Assembly (NCBI GenBank): GCA_019359495.1
Contig: JAHHHF010000109.1
Coordinates: forward strand, 1 to 60,030
Source of the DNA: Goleter apudmare HA4340-LM2
GTDB taxonomy: Bacteria; Cyanobacteriota; Cyanobacteriia; Cyanobacteriales; Nostocaceae
Direction: 5' to 3'
DNA length: 60,030 bases
Under the pieces are notes generated by a model. That model did no database searches and was not told the DNA's origin. It saw nothing but the letters and a program-made list of their open reading frames with translations. Made by a program: the position numbers and the translations under genes. Shown here one piece after another: positions 41,228 through 51,730 of this stretch. Within the stretch, counting starts at the first letter, position 1. Every line of letters begins with the position of its first letter.

Positions 41228-41679
41228 GTGATTGCCAGAAAAAGCTAACACTCCACTCTCCCGTTAGTGTTCCCACTGTTTAGGCAAATATCACTTGATC
41301 TCCCAGCCTATAAAACTGGATCAACGGTACACTATACTGACGCTGTAACTCACCCTCATATCTTAGAGGTTGTTTGACAAGCTTGTTGCTCAAGTTCAAG
41401 AAAAATCCTCCTACTCTTTTCAAGCGGAGGATATAGCCAGAATGAAATTTTGAGCACCTCAAACATTAATACAATTGTACTATAAAATTTACCTAGCGAT
41501 ATGCCTTAAGACAGTAAGCCTCTGGAATCAACACCGCCTATCGCATAATAGGACTACCATGATGATGAACTAAATACCACTTCCCACCTAGACTGGAGTT
41601 TAGACTAAGCAATGCAAAATAACACAGCAGGATGAGTGAATCGGAGGCATCCCAAAAATATGAACAATCTTTGATATAA
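41228..41679. other. gene-poor stretch with a 60-codon minus frame
   Basis: No gene can be supported. A minus-strand frame at 41280-41462 has no family features. TCCTCC and GGAGGA (41416-41441) could form a hairpin. The stretch leads into the folded region at 41680. Confidence 0.4.
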
Positions 41680-41874
41680 ACAGCTACAGATGGTTATTTA
41701 CGGGGTGGTGTAGCTGTCTTTTTAACTGTAGGAAACCGGTTTTTACGTAGACGGGTTTTTCCTGGTGAGATATCCCCGTTACCAGTGATGCCCCTTCGGG
41801 CGGGTACTACCTGGCTACTAGGTAGGAGTCTTTCATGGAGACTCACTCAGAAAGTGCGACTTTCGGTTCGCACT
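41680..41874 (+). ncRNA. candidate structured RNA, six consecutive stem-loops
   Basis: Within 195 bases I see: ACAGCTACA/TGTAGCTGT (41680-41717, 9 bp, followed by CTTTTT), AGGAAA/TTTCCT (41730-41763, extended inside by CCG/CGG), GCCC/GGGC (41790-41801), CTACCT/AGGTAG (41807-41825), GAGTCT/AGACTC (41826-41844) and AGTGCGA/TCGCACT (41853-41874). A long-range ACGGGG/CCCCGT pairing (41700-41705 with 41774-41779) is also possible. The last three stems are adjacent, each with a 7-8 base loop. No protein frame with family features covers it. It does not match rnpB, tmRNA, 6S or SRP RNA as I know them. The strand is assumed from the T run and is uncertain. Confidence 0.5.
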
Positions 41875-42061
41875 GTTAGTTATCTATTGTTAGATATCTA
41901 TTATTTCTGCGATCGCACGATAGGATTTCTCACCGTTAACATCACAGATTGGCAAGATCGCTACTTTAGTCATGCTTCTAGACGAAAATCGCTTGTTCTA
42001 AATTATAGCTCTACCCAACCTCATACCAGCTTTCAGAAGCTTAAAGTCACGCTATGCCTAT

Positions 42062-42095
42062 AATGACAAATCACCAATGACCAATGACAATTGGT
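42062..42095. repeat. TGACCAA-type tandem repeat before comF
   Basis: AATGACAAATCACCAATGAC then CAATGACAATTGG is the STRR heptamer family, seen also at 29806-29840, 30436-30462, 45050-45082 and 50698-50730. Confidence 0.6.
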
Positions 42096-42131
42096 ATCAG
42101 TTATCCCTGATGTCAAAAGGACACACTAGCC

Positions 42132-42806
42132 GTGTTTTATGGCAAAACTGCACTTCAAGGCTTACTTAACCTGTTTTTGCAATCTCATTGTCCCCTGTGC
42201 CAGCGTTCTACGTCTCGTGAACTTTGTTTATACTGTGAGCGACAACTGCAAACCTGTCAACTCAAAGACCCAAGTATAAAGTGGCAACCACCAATACCAG
42301 TATTTAGCTGGGGGGTGTATGGCGGTTCTTTAAAAAGAGCGATCGCTGCCATGAAATATGAAAACCAACCTCAAATCGCTCGCCTTTTAGGTCAATGGCT
42401 GGGGGAAGCATGGTTATTAAATTTTACAAAATCCCATACAAATTTAGTGGTTGTTCCCATACCACTCCACGCCAGCAAACAAAAGCAACGTGGCTATAAC
42501 CAAGCAGCATTGATTGCCCAAAGCTTTTGCCACAGGACTGGATTAAAATTAAAACTCAATGGTTTAGAACGAGTCCGAGAGACTCAGGCACAGTTTGGGT
42601 TATCAGCATCTGAACGCGAAAAAAACCTGAACTCAGCTTTTGTTGTTGGACAAGGATTCACTCCTCGCCCAAATGTCTCAATCTTGTTAGTAGACGATAT
42701 TTACACCACTGGTGCTACAGCTGCTTCGGCGGTGCAAACATTCCGTCATTCTGGAATGCGAGTTTTAGGGTTAGCAGCACTAGCTACTGCGGTGAAAGAT
42801 ACTTAA
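42132..42806 (+). CDS. comF: ComF family protein
   Basis: A 224-residue ComF protein: N-terminal zinc-type cysteines (CPLC at ~20 and CLYC at ~33) and a C-terminal phosphoribosyltransferase fold with ILLVDDIYTTGATAASAVQT. ComF acts in the cytoplasm in natural transformation of competent bacteria (linking to helicases); its phosphoribosyl role is undefined. Other family marks are AIAAMKYENQPQIARLLGQW and VVPIPLHASKQKQRGYNQAA. It starts with GTG 42132 because no ATG precedes the cysteine motif in frame. Confidence 0.9.
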   Translation: MFYGKTALQGLLNLFLQSHCPLCQRSTSRELCLYCERQLQTCQLKDPSIKWQPPIPVFSWGVYGGSLKRAIAAMKYENQPQIARLLGQWLGEAWLLNFTKSHTNLVVVPIPLHASKQKQRGYNQAALIAQSFCHRTGLKLKLNGLERVRETQAQFGLSASEREKNLNSAFVVGQGFTPRPNVSILLVDDIYTTGATAASAVQTFRHSGMRVLGLAALATAVKDT

Positions 42807-42891
42807 CTAAATAAGTCATGAGCAAGCCAGACTGAAAAACTTTATTTATAATTGACCAGATTACCCTGTGTTTGTGGGAAAACTGCTTGAC

Positions 42892-43329
42892 ATGATCAGC
42901 AAAATTTTTATTGTGCCTGCCATCTTGCTTACACTTGGCATCAGCACAAGAGCAGCCTTTGCTCAAAATAAATTGTATAGTCCAATTCCTTTATCTACAA
43001 CCAGTACAGAATTTTCTGATACGCTCTCAGACAAAGATATTCCCACAGGTCAGGGCGGATTTGCTCGTGATTATGCAGTGAAATTGAACAAGGGTGATAA
43101 TTTAGCGGTTGATTTGGCTTCCGACAATTTTGATAGCATTATTACACTACTAGGGCCCAATGGCGCCACAATCGCAGAAAATGACGACGGCCCTGATGGT
43201 AGCAGTAATTCTCTATTGTTTACCCGCATCGTAGAGGCGGGGACATATATCGTTCGTGTGCGGTCTTTTGGTGAAACTGGGGTGGGAAACTTTAAACTGA
43301 AAGTGACAAAGCTGCAACCGATTAAATGA
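42892..43329 (+). CDS. secreted protein with PPC (pre-peptidase C-terminal) domain
   Basis: A 145-residue exported protein. MISKIFIVPAILLTLGISTR (ending AAFAQ) is a signal peptide, which supports ATG 42892 over GTG 42868. The body is a PPC-type beta-sandwich (FARDYAVKLNKGDNLAVDLA, DNFDSIITLLGPNGATIAEN, DDGPDGSSNSLLF, AGTYIVRVRSF), usually attached to secreted peptidases but here alone. It probably binds surfaces or carbohydrates. It follows comF by 85 bases; function unknown. Confidence 0.8.
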   Translation: MISKIFIVPAILLTLGISTRAAFAQNKLYSPIPLSTTSTEFSDTLSDKDIPTGQGGFARDYAVKLNKGDNLAVDLASDNFDSIITLLGPNGATIAENDDGPDGSSNSLLFTRIVEAGTYIVRVRSFGETGVGNFKLKVTKLQPIK

Positions 43330-43452
43330 GGTGCTTATTTGTTCTTGGTCGTTGGTTATTTGTTAAGAGTCAAGGGTCAAGATTTGATTCTTATACCCGG
43401 TTGTTGAGCAACGTGCCGAAGCTCATGAAGTGTTGAAACAATGCCCTATGCC

Positions 43453-44214
43453 CTAAAAAATAGTCAATACGCACAGAAACAGGGTTTCAGTCCACTCTAC
43501 AACTGCACCGTAGGTGTCTCCTGTGTGTCCGCCGAGTTTGTGGTTGAACCAGGCACCAGTTAAAGTGGCGATCGCGCTACCAATGACGATCATACCAAGT
43601 GCAAAAAACAGGCGTTTACTATCTACCAACAAAACCAAACCACTGACGCCGAGCAACAACAGCAGTCCTGGTAATAAATCCTGATAAGAACGAATGGCTT
43701 GTTTGTGCAATGCGCCTTTGCCAGTTGGTTTTAGGTAAGGATATCGGGCGATCGCTAGCTGCTGTCCCCAGCGTCCCCATCCACAAGCAGCCATCAATAC
43801 TATGCAACGGTTTTCGCTGATATCCGCTAAAGCAGTTGTTTTCAGCAACACTAAAGCGATCGCTGCCATTGCCCCAAATGCACCAGTAGCACTGTCTGCC
43901 ATCACCTCTAATCGTCGTTGTGGATCACCTACTGCCAACCCATCAGCAGTATCCATTGTACCATCTAAGTGTAGTCCTCCAGTTATACCCATCCAAACAC
44001 TTACTACCAAAGCACTACGCGTTAGTACTGGCATATCCAAATAATTCATCCCCCCATCAACTAGCCCTAAAATTCCTCCAATCATTATTCCTACAACTGG
44101 GGCAAGCTGCGCCACCTTCCCAAATTCCAAACCTTGTACATATGGCAAGGGAATAGCACTGTAAAATATTACACTTGCTATTAGTCGTTTACACCACTGA
44201 GGATAATTCGTCAT
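43453..44214 (-). CDS. cobS: adenosylcobinamide-GDP ribazoletransferase (cobalamin synthase)
   Basis: A 253-residue integral membrane enzyme joining adenosylcobinamide-GDP with alpha-ribazole in the last part of cobalamin (here pseudo-cobalamin) synthesis. Family marks: FYSAIPLP near the start, [15 protein letters not shown] and [17 protein letters not shown] (metal/catalytic block), [19 protein letters not shown] and the closing [23 protein letters not shown] 44214 is preferred to ATG 44232. No cobalamin riboswitch is visible upstream. Confidence 0.93.
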   Translation of the reverse strand: MTNYPQWCKRLIASVIFYSAIPLPYVQGLEFGKVAQLAPVVGIMIGGILGLVDGGMNYLDMPVLTRSALVVSVWMGITGGLHLDGTMDTADGLAVGDPQRRLEVMADSATGAFGAMAAIALVLLKTTALADISENRCIVLMAACGWGRWGQQLAIARYPYLKPTGKGALHKQAIRSYQDLLPGLLLLLGVSGLVLLVDSKRLFFALGMIVIGSAIATLTGAWFNHKLGGHTGDTYGAVVEWTETLFLCVLTIF

Positions 44215-44232
44215 ATTAGTTACAATAATCAA

Positions 44233-44584
44233 GAAGCTATTTGTAAAAGGACGCTCACAATTCCGACACCAGAAGCAGTATCAGATTTTAAAGGTTTGGA
44301 TAAGATTTATTCTGCAACCAAATTCGTGCAGAAAATTTTGTTATGCTTATCTCAGTGCTGTGCGTATATAATAGTATTGTTTTTTACAAACTTTAAATCG
44401 ATTTACGAAGTTAAAATTGCATCAGAGATAGCTGTGGTCTGGATTCTTGAACTAATAACTAAATTTCTGGTTATTAGACGATCGCCCTACAAAATTGATA
44501 TTTTTTAATGTAGGAAGTTCGCAAACTGCTCACTTGGTTATTTAGCTGTGTTGTAACTCACCTTCGCTCATTCCCCATTTCCCT
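44233..44584. other. gene-free stretch between cobS and the 150-residue gene
   Basis: A 70-codon frame at 44296-44508 is hydrophobic in the middle but has no ribosome site or family features. I see nothing else. Confidence 0.4.
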
Positions 44585-45037
44585 ATGAGTCACCATCTAC
44601 CCGACACCAGGATACCAGCTCCGTGCATTGTGAACACGGGCATTATTGTGAATAAGCTCGACATGCGCCGCTTACTGGCTGACTTAGGTCGAGTCCACTA
44701 CATCTACACCCAAAAAGGTCAATTACTGAGCGAGGGTGATGGGGATGTGATGGAAGTGTTTGCCAACCCACAAAGGTCTACCCTAGTTGCCAACCAAGCC
44801 CTATATCTAAATCTTTATAGTTTTGATTACCTAGAACTAAAACAGTCTCCGGAACAACAAACCTACTTTGATTTAATGCAAGAAGATGTCTGTCTGCGAC
44901 TGATTCCCCTCTCCACACCCCTACAAGAGCGCAAAGAACGTAACTTGAATGTCAGCGCCATAGAAGCAATGATGGAGCAGGTACTCTCAGCCAGATGGGA
45001 TGCAGAAATTGATGACGACTGCTCTGATTCGTTTTAA
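44585..45037 (+). CDS. conserved cyanobacterial hypothetical protein
   Basis: A 150-residue soluble protein. It has a mixed alpha/beta pattern (CIVNTGIIVNKLDMRRLLAD, VHYIYTQKGQLLSEGDGDVM, STLVANQALYLNLYSFDYLE, CLRLIPLSTPLQE) and an acidic C-terminus (EIDDDCSDSF). The even codon use and tidy composition support a real gene. I cannot name its function. A heptamer repeat follows it (45050-45082). Confidence 0.65.
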   Translation: MSHHLPDTRIPAPCIVNTGIIVNKLDMRRLLADLGRVHYIYTQKGQLLSEGDGDVMEVFANPQRSTLVANQALYLNLYSFDYLELKQSPEQQTYFDLMQEDVCLRLIPLSTPLQERKERNLNVSAIEAMMEQVLSARWDAEIDDDCSDSF

Positions 45038-45175
45038 TGTAATTTGTTATTAGTCATTAGTGATTGGTCATTGGTCATTTGTGAAGAGTTAAGAGCAGAG
45101 CAAGGAAAGCTCCGCCTCCAGTCAAAGGTTATTTACTCTACTCCCATGCCCTATGACGCCACTTGCTTCACTTAG

Positions 45176-46363
<1,188 letters not shown>

Positions 46364-46391
46364 ATTATCGAGCAACAGGGAATAAACCCCT

Positions 46392-46420
46392 GTAGAGACG
46401 TTGCAGTGCAACGTCTCTAC
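46392..46420. repeat. perfect palindrome after tgt
   Basis: GTAGAGACGTTGCA (46392-46405) and TGCAACGTCTCTAC (46407-46420) pair over 14 bp around one base. The GTAGAGACG text is a dispersed repeat in Nostoc; here it may also end the tgt transcript. Confidence 0.65.
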
Positions 46421-46504
46421 CAAATAACAAATGTCCAACACCAATCCATGTTAAGATACATCTCAATTATGAATGCTGTGTTGGATAGGTGGATTTAAAC
46501 AAAC

Positions 46505-46642
46505 ATGGAAGCAGCAATTTTATTAGCAAAACTGCCTGAAGCTTACCAAATCTTCGACCCCTTGGTAGATGTTCTCCCAGTGATTCCCGTCTTCTTCTTG
46601 CTACTAGCTTTTGTATGGCAAGCAGCTGTCGGTTTTAGGTAA
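46505..46642 (+). CDS. psbK: photosystem II protein K
   Basis: A 45-residue precursor. It has the PsbK pattern: a short leader ([16 protein letters not shown]) removed in the mature protein, then [20 protein letters not shown] with one membrane helix and the family end VWQAAVGFR. PsbK sits at the edge of photosystem II near CP43 and stabilises it and plastoquinone binding. A strong terminator follows 21 bases after the stop. Confidence 0.95.
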   Translation: MEAAILLAKLPEAYQIFDPLVDVLPVIPVFFLLLAFVWQAAVGFR

Positions 46643-46663
46643 GTTAGTTTATTGACTATTTCC

Positions 46664-46694
46664 AGGACAGGTATTTTACCTGTCCTATTTTTTT
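46664..46694 (+). terminator. rho-independent terminator after psbK
   Basis: AGGACAGGT (46664-46672) pairs perfectly with ACCTGTCCT (46678-46686) around ATTTT, followed by ATTTTTTT. Confidence 0.88.
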
Positions 46695-46825
46695 CTCGAT
46701 TAACTTTGACAAACTTTATGTTTCTTAATTTTTTGTAATAACTTACTATAAGTAAGTAAGACCGTCTATAAAACCAGGTGAACACAAAGCTGTAAGCCAC
46801 ACTTACAGTTAAGGAGGAATCAAAT

Positions 46826-47122
46826 ATGGGTAATATCAACTTCGTTAAAGAAAAAAAAGAAGTAATAGCTGCGGATGGGGCCAATCTCCGACTCAAAGCA
46901 ATGCAAAATGGTATTGACATCTATACATTGTTTGGCAAGATGACAAATTGCGGTGGTTACGGTCAGTGTGGCACTTGCATTGTCGAGGTAGTCGAAGGTA
47001 TAGAGAATCTTTCTCCCCGTACAGATGTAGAAAACAAGAAATTGAAAAAAAAGCCAGGGAATTACCGCCTTGCCTGCCAAACCTTAGTAAACGGCCCAGT
47101 CAGCGTAGTAACCAAGCCTTAA
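46826..47122 (+). CDS. [2Fe-2S] ferredoxin
   Basis: A 98-residue plant-type [2Fe-2S] ferredoxin. The cysteines are in [10 protein letters not shown] and LACQ (C-x5-C-x2-C...C), a spacing nearer to adrenodoxin/FdC-like ferredoxins than to PetF (C-x4-C-x2-C). Segments [20 protein letters not shown] and [20 protein letters not shown] are typical. The ribosome site AAGGAGGA is strong. It lies between psbK and psbM; it is not the fdx of photosynthesis itself. Electron partner unknown. Confidence 0.9.
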   Translation: MGNINFVKEKKEVIAADGANLRLKAMQNGIDIYTLFGKMTNCGGYGQCGTCIVEVVEGIENLSPRTDVENKKLKKKPGNYRLACQTLVNGPVSVVTKP

Positions 47123-47242
47123 GTTTTTCGGTGTGTCCTTTTTTAGAGAGCATTTGCAGTAGCAGAAAATTTGAGCAAATTCCGTCATTGATGATGCTAT
47201 TCTAATGGTGTTGATTGGAAATTTAAGAGAGGCTTTATTGCC

Positions 47243-47359
47243 ATGCAAGTTAATGACTTGGGATTTGTAGCGAGCATTCTGTTCGTACTAGTTCCCACCG
47301 TATTTTTGCTAATTCTGTACATCCAAACAGCCAGCCGCGAAGGTAAAAAAGATAGTTAA
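47243..47359 (+). CDS. psbM: photosystem II protein M
   Basis: A 38-residue subunit with one membrane helix at the photosystem II dimer interface. [20 protein letters not shown] and [18 protein letters not shown] are a full match to the PsbM pattern (MxVNxLGFxAxxLFxxVPTxFLLxLYIQT). The length is normal. A terminator follows at 47378. Confidence 0.96.
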   Translation: MQVNDLGFVASILFVLVPTVFLLILYIQTASREGKKDS

Positions 47360-47377
47360 TACGTTGTCCATAAAATA

Positions 47378-47410
47378 AAAAACCCCTACGCGAAAAGTGT
47401 AGGGGTTTTT
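47378..47410. terminator. bidirectional terminator between psbM and the Usp gene
   Basis: AAAAACCCCTAC (47378-47389) pairs perfectly with GTAGGGGTTTTT (47399-47410). It serves both converging genes. Confidence 0.88.
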
Positions 47411-47439
47411 ATTGCTCAACTGCTAAGTTTATTTAGACC

Positions 47440-48291
47440 CTAAGCAACTGTACGTGCCAATAATACAGGACAACTAGCATTGACCCGGACGTAATCAGAT
47501 AAAGACGCGCCTATTAGTCGGTCTATATCGACAAAACTCTTAGCCACCGACGGACGACGATCTGGAGAACCCAGCAGCAACAAGTCTGTGTTCAACTCCT
47601 CCGCCAAACGACAAATTTCTTCCCCTGGTTTACCACTGCTGGTAAAACAACGAGCCTGTACTCCCAGTTTTTCTGCTTCTGCAACCGCCGCCGCCAAAGC
47701 AGAATTTTTGTCTGGGGTAATTTCATTGATTTCAGAAGATTTACCACGCAAATCTGTATTTACATTAGTCAAAATTAATTGACCACCGGAAATATCTCTT
47801 AGTAAAAACAGAGCTAAATTCAAGCAGTGTTTTGCCGCATCAGAGTTGTCCATTGCCACCATAACTCGCTTAATTCTTTTGACATAAATGTCATCTTTTA
47901 CTAGCAACATGGGGCGAGAAGACAGCTGAAAAACATACTGACTAACTGAGTTTGCTAATATCGATTGCAGTCGCTTGAGTCCGCGTGAACCCATGATAAT
48001 TAAATCAGCATCAATTTCGTCAGCTACCTGGCAAACCACATCCTTAGGATCACCTTGCCGTAAAATTGAAGAAACCTGACTTGGATCTAAGTTTAAAGAC
48101 TGAATCGCACTAGCCAATATTTTTCCTCCCTCTTCCCACTTCTGGGTCATAGCAGAGGCAGTAGATTGGGGAGGAACAACGTGTAAAACTGTAACTTTTG
48201 CAGACTGGATTGAGGGCACTTCTTTTAATGTTTTGAGCATCTCTTCTGCATGTCCCAATCCAGAAACAGCCAGCAAAATTTTCTCTATCAT
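47440..48291 (-). CDS. universal stress protein with two Usp domains
   Basis: A 283-residue cytosolic protein with tandem UspA-type domains (residues ~1-135 and ~143-283). Domain 1 has ILLAVSGLGHAEEML, VTVLHVVPPQ, ADLIIMGSRGLKRLQSILAN-SVSQYV; domain 2 has VMVAMDNSDAAKHCL, DLLLLGSPDRR and SLSDYVRVNASCPVLLAR. The ATP-type motif G-x2-G-x9-G(S/T) is only roughly kept, so nucleotide binding is uncertain. Tandem Usp proteins help in stress tolerance. It is a single gene. Confidence 0.9.
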   Translation of the reverse strand: MIEKILLAVSGLGHAEEMLKTLKEVPSIQSAKVTVLHVVPPQSTASAMTQKWEEGGKILASAIQSLNLDPSQVSSILRQGDPKDVVCQVADEIDADLIIMGSRGLKRLQSILANSVSQYVFQLSSRPMLLVKDDIYVKRIKRVMVAMDNSDAAKHCLNLALFLLRDISGGQLILTNVNTDLRGKSSEINEITPDKNSALAAAVAEAEKLGVQARCFTSSGKPGEEICRLAEELNTDLLLLGSPDRRPSVAKSFVDIDRLIGASLSDYVRVNASCPVLLARTVA

Positions 48292-49157
48292 CTTACGTCT
48301 TGTTGTTAAGGTTGCTTTGGTTTTTGCTCTTAAGTAATTGGCTCCGCCAAGATTTTCGTCACCTTGCTGAACAACCTAGTAAGTCATGCTGCACAAATAA
48401 ACTTAATAATTAATAGCCAATACCTTCTGAATGATCAGCATTAAAGTATGAAGTTTATTTACGCTTAATTACCTTATGATTTTCAACTAGGCGTCGATGA
48501 TTAAGCATATTCTCAATTTAGCCTAATTAACTTAACGAATTATCATGTTAGTTATTATTTTTAATCTATATTAATTTTTGTTCATTAAAAGCTAGTTAAG
48601 TATTGCAAAGAATCGCCAAAAAAATTTAGGTAGATCATAGCATTTTTTCGGTTAATTGCTGAATTTTTAGAAATTTTTAAGGATAGATAATAGATTATTT
48701 GTATTGATTACAATTAGAAAATTGAATGGTAATCCTCTGAAAATTAGGAATACCGTATTTTCACAGTTGACTATTAACCTGCAACTTTTAACAGTCTGTG
48801 AATAATCAGAGATTTTCATAGCTTGAATATGATTAATAAATAAATTTTTGTAACTAAGAAAAATGGCGGTTAGGGAACGCGAGAACTCTCTGGGGATAAG
48901 GAAATCGTTGCCTTTGCGAAACTTCTACAAGAAATCTATTGGTCTTTACGTTTTATTTTGATCAAGGTTACAACAGAGACTTGAGTGAGAATTTTAAGCC
49001 GCAGAGGTTTAACGCTCAGGATTGGGGATTTATAATCCTAGTGCGTTACTCTGCACTTTCCTCAATAATTATTGGCCTTTAATATTACGAAAATTTATGC
49101 AGTAGATATGTATCTAATTGCTGTAAAAACCGTAGCTATCAAATTGAGAGGTAATTC
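48292..49157. other. AT-rich gene-free stretch of 0.87 kb
   Basis: I see no open frame with coding features, no repeat of the families above and no clear hairpin. AT content is very high near 48440-48860. It contains the divergent promoters of the Usp gene and the CAP-domain gene. Confidence 0.45.
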
Positions 49158-49865
49158 ATGTACCGCGATCGCATTGGATTTTGGGAGTTTTTATTTATTA
49201 CTCTCATAGTCGGCTACTCTGGACAACTGCTGCTGCACCCCACAACAGCAAACTCTTTTCCAGTTGTAGATCCCAAAGCCAATCCGACTTTGTTAACACG
49301 AGCAAGCTACCTGTCAACTCTAGAACAACAAGTGATTCATGAGACAAACAAGGTACGGACAAACCCCAAGGCTTACCTTCCCCTGCTAGAAAACTATAGG
49401 CAGCGTTTCCAAGGTAATCGAGTCAAAATCGCTAATAATAGCTACCTGGTAACTAGAGAAGGCGTAAAAGCGGTTGATGAAGCGATCGCATTTCTCAAGT
49501 CAGCCCGTCCTGTAGGGGCTTTGAGTGCATCCAAAGGTATGTCATTGGGTGCGAAAGATCATGTTAAAGACCAAGGGCCAAAAGGTAAGACGGGTCACAA
49601 TGGTAGTGATGGTAGCAACCCTTTTGCTCGCATCAATCGTTATGGTAGATGGCAGACTGTCGCAGCCGAAAACATCAGCTATAGCCCCAACACTGCCCAA
49701 GATATTGTTATGCAATTAATTATTGATGATGGCGTGCCCGATCGCGGTCATCGCAAAAACATTTTTAACGGTGCTTTCAAAGTTACTGGCGTTGCCTATG
49801 GGACTCACAAATCATACAGAACTATTTGTGTGATTACTTATGCTGGCGGTTATCGAGAAAAATAG
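49158..49865 (+). CDS. CAP-domain (SCP-like) protein, copy 1
   Basis: A 235-residue secreted CAP-superfamily protein. An N-terminal signal/anchor ([18 protein letters not shown]) precedes a CAP domain at ~50-230: [86 protein letters not shown] and [20 protein letters not shown]. The conserved His/Glu pairs (GHNG, AENI, RGHR) are present. Bacterial CAP proteins are extracellular, with suggested roles in matrix or sterol/lipid binding; function is unknown here. The next gene is a paralogue. Confidence 0.87.
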   Translation: MYRDRIGFWEFLFITLIVGYSGQLLLHPTTANSFPVVDPKANPTLLTRASYLSTLEQQVIHETNKVRTNPKAYLPLLENYRQRFQGNRVKIANNSYLVTREGVKAVDEAIAFLKSARPVGALSASKGMSLGAKDHVKDQGPKGKTGHNGSDGSNPFARINRYGRWQTVAAENISYSPNTAQDIVMQLIIDDGVPDRGHRKNIFNGAFKVTGVAYGTHKSYRTICVITYAGGYREK

Positions 49866-50043
49866 ATTTAGTCTCTGAATTTGCCAGTATGCTCAATTAC
49901 TTTTGTGATGTACGTTATGGATTAAGCCTAACGCACCCTTATATGAAATTTATGTAAAATATCTCTCAACTTCCGAAACCTTCTACTCCCTGTTTGAAGT
50001 GATGTATATATCAATGTGTTGCTTCTAACTTGCGAGGTTACTA

Positions 50044-50700
50044 ATGAATAGGATGGGGTTGCGGACATTTTGGACAGAAGTGCTCCAAACAAGTAATCGT
50101 GACTTAGTACAAGAAAATACCCTCTCACTTTTGGAACAACAAGTGATAGCAGAAATGAACAAGGTGCGGACACATCCAGCCTCATATCTGCCGATTTTAG
50201 AAAACTGGAAACAGCGCTTCCAAGGTAATAAAGTCAAAATCTCCCAGCAGGTTTACTTGCAAACTCAAGAAGGGGTGAAAGCTGTTGATGAGGCGATCGC
50301 ATTTCTGAAGTCAGCCGATCCTGTGGGATCGTTGAGTGTATCTCCCGGTATGTCTTTAGGAGCTAGAGATCACGTCAAAGACCAAGGGCCAAAAGGTGCG
50401 ACAGGTCATAACGGTAGTGATGGTAGCGATCCCACTACTCGCATCAGCCGTTATGGTGATTGGCAAATTACCGCCGGTGAAAATATCAGCTATGGTTCTC
50501 ATACAGCCCAAGACATCATCATGCAGTTAATTATCGATGATGGCGTGCCTTCACGGGGTCATAGACACAATATGTTCAACCCTGTGTTTAAAGTCGCTGG
50601 GGTGGCTTTTGGTATTCACACTACATATAGGCAGATGTGTGTGATTAACTATGCTGGAGGGTATACAGAACATTGGTTTTTAGCGGTAATTGGCAATTAG
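50044..50700 (+). CDS. CAP-domain (SCP-like) protein, copy 2
   Basis: A 218-residue paralogue of the previous gene, sharing [80 protein letters not shown] and [12 protein letters not shown]. Unlike copy 1 it has no hydrophobic signal segment: it begins [20 protein letters not shown]. The 5' end may have been lost or exchanged during duplication, so the protein may stay in the cytoplasm or be non-functional. The C-terminus runs on a few residues ([10 protein letters not shown]) into a heptamer repeat. Confidence 0.82.
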   Translation: MNRMGLRTFWTEVLQTSNRDLVQENTLSLLEQQVIAEMNKVRTHPASYLPILENWKQRFQGNKVKISQQVYLQTQEGVKAVDEAIAFLKSADPVGSLSVSPGMSLGARDHVKDQGPKGATGHNGSDGSDPTTRISRYGDWQITAGENISYGSHTAQDIIMQLIIDDGVPSRGHRHNMFNPVFKVAGVAFGIHTTYRQMCVINYAGGYTEHWFLAVIGN

Positions 50701-50812
50701 TTATTTGTTATTGGTTATTGGTCATTTGTGAAGTGCCTATTGCCTATTTCCCATGCCCCAATATGACACAATAAGAACAATTGTTGTTCAGTGGACAGGA
50801 GCACGGCGAATC

Positions 50813-51682
50813 ATGGGCGATCGCCAGAGTTACACTACTGCTGATGCTGTCAAGCTTAACGTCTACATCCAAGGTCAAGGATTCCCTGTTCTCGCGCTAC
50901 ACGGTCATCCTGGTTCTGGTAGGAGTCTTTCTGTATTTACTAATCACTTATCAAAACGCTATCAAACTTTTGCCCCTGATTTGCGTGGATACGGCAAAAG
51001 TCGGGTTAATGGTAAATTTGAGATGAGTGACCATTTAATCGACTTGGAGGCACTTCTAGATCGTTTTCAGATAGAAAAATGTTTAATACTAGGATGGTCA
51101 CTAGGGGGGATTCTGGCAATGGAATTGGCATTGCGTCTTCCACAACGGGTTACAGGGCTGATTTTAGTGGCGACAGCAGCCAGACCCCGTGGCAATCATC
51201 CCCCAATTACTTGGCAGGATAATGTTTACACTGGCGTGGCAGGATTGTTGAACTGGATGAAACCGAGTTGGCAATGGAATATTGAAACTTTTGGTAAGCG
51301 ATCGCTGTTTCGCTACTTGATCCAACAGCATACACCCACCGCCTACAAATACATTGCACAGGAAGCAGTGGCAGCCTATCTTCAAACTTCTCCTGCGGCG
51401 ACTCGTGCTCTGTTTACGGCTCTCCAAGCTGGATCCAATCGTGTTACCGACCTCCGAAAAATTGAATGTCCCAGTTTGGTACTCGCTGCTGCTCAAGACT
51501 GCCACATTACAGCTGATTCCAGCTTAGAAACTGCTCGCAACCTCAAGAACTGTCAGTGGCAGTGCTACCCTAATACTGCCCATCTATTTCCTTGGGAAAT
51601 ACCCAACCAGGTAGTCAATGACATTGATCGCTGGTTGCTAGAGTATCACCAGGTGACTGGTACGTTAGTCTCAGGTCAATAG
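50813..51682 (+). CDS. alpha/beta hydrolase
   Basis: A 289-residue alpha/beta-hydrolase-fold enzyme. The oxyanion strand is VLALHGHPGSGRS, the nucleophile elbow GWSLGG (Ser), the acid lies in AAAQDCHIT (Asp) and the base in NTAHLFPWE (His). PDLRGYGKSR is the classic block. ATG 50813 is preceded by AGGAG and fits the family; ATG 50753 is too far upstream and its codons are repeat-like. The substrate is unknown (esterase, haloperoxidase-like or similar). It is a lone gene. Confidence 0.85.
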   Translation: MGDRQSYTTADAVKLNVYIQGQGFPVLALHGHPGSGRSLSVFTNHLSKRYQTFAPDLRGYGKSRVNGKFEMSDHLIDLEALLDRFQIEKCLILGWSLGGILAMELALRLPQRVTGLILVATAARPRGNHPPITWQDNVYTGVAGLLNWMKPSWQWNIETFGKRSLFRYLIQQHTPTAYKYIAQEAVAAYLQTSPAATRALFTALQAGSNRVTDLRKIECPSLVLAAAQDCHITADSSLETARNLKNCQWQCYPNTAHLFPWEIPNQVVNDIDRWLLEYHQVTGTLVSGQ

Positions 51683-51730
51683 CTCAAAGTTGGGAAATTT
51701 TGAACTATTGCCTATCGACTATTGCCTAAC

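Noticed and set aside
41280-41462. 60-codon minus frame
   Set aside because: No recognisable domain; could be a relic but cannot be supported.
41700-41780. cobalamin riboswitch linked to cobS
   Set aside because: No B12-box text is present and cobS lies 2.4 kb away on the other strand.
41785-42063. 92-codon frame over the stem-loop array
   Set aside because: Its codons are the stem-loops themselves and the peptide has no fold-like pattern; the RNA structure is the better explanation.
44296-44508. 70-codon frame after cobS
   Set aside because: No ribosome site and no conserved pattern.
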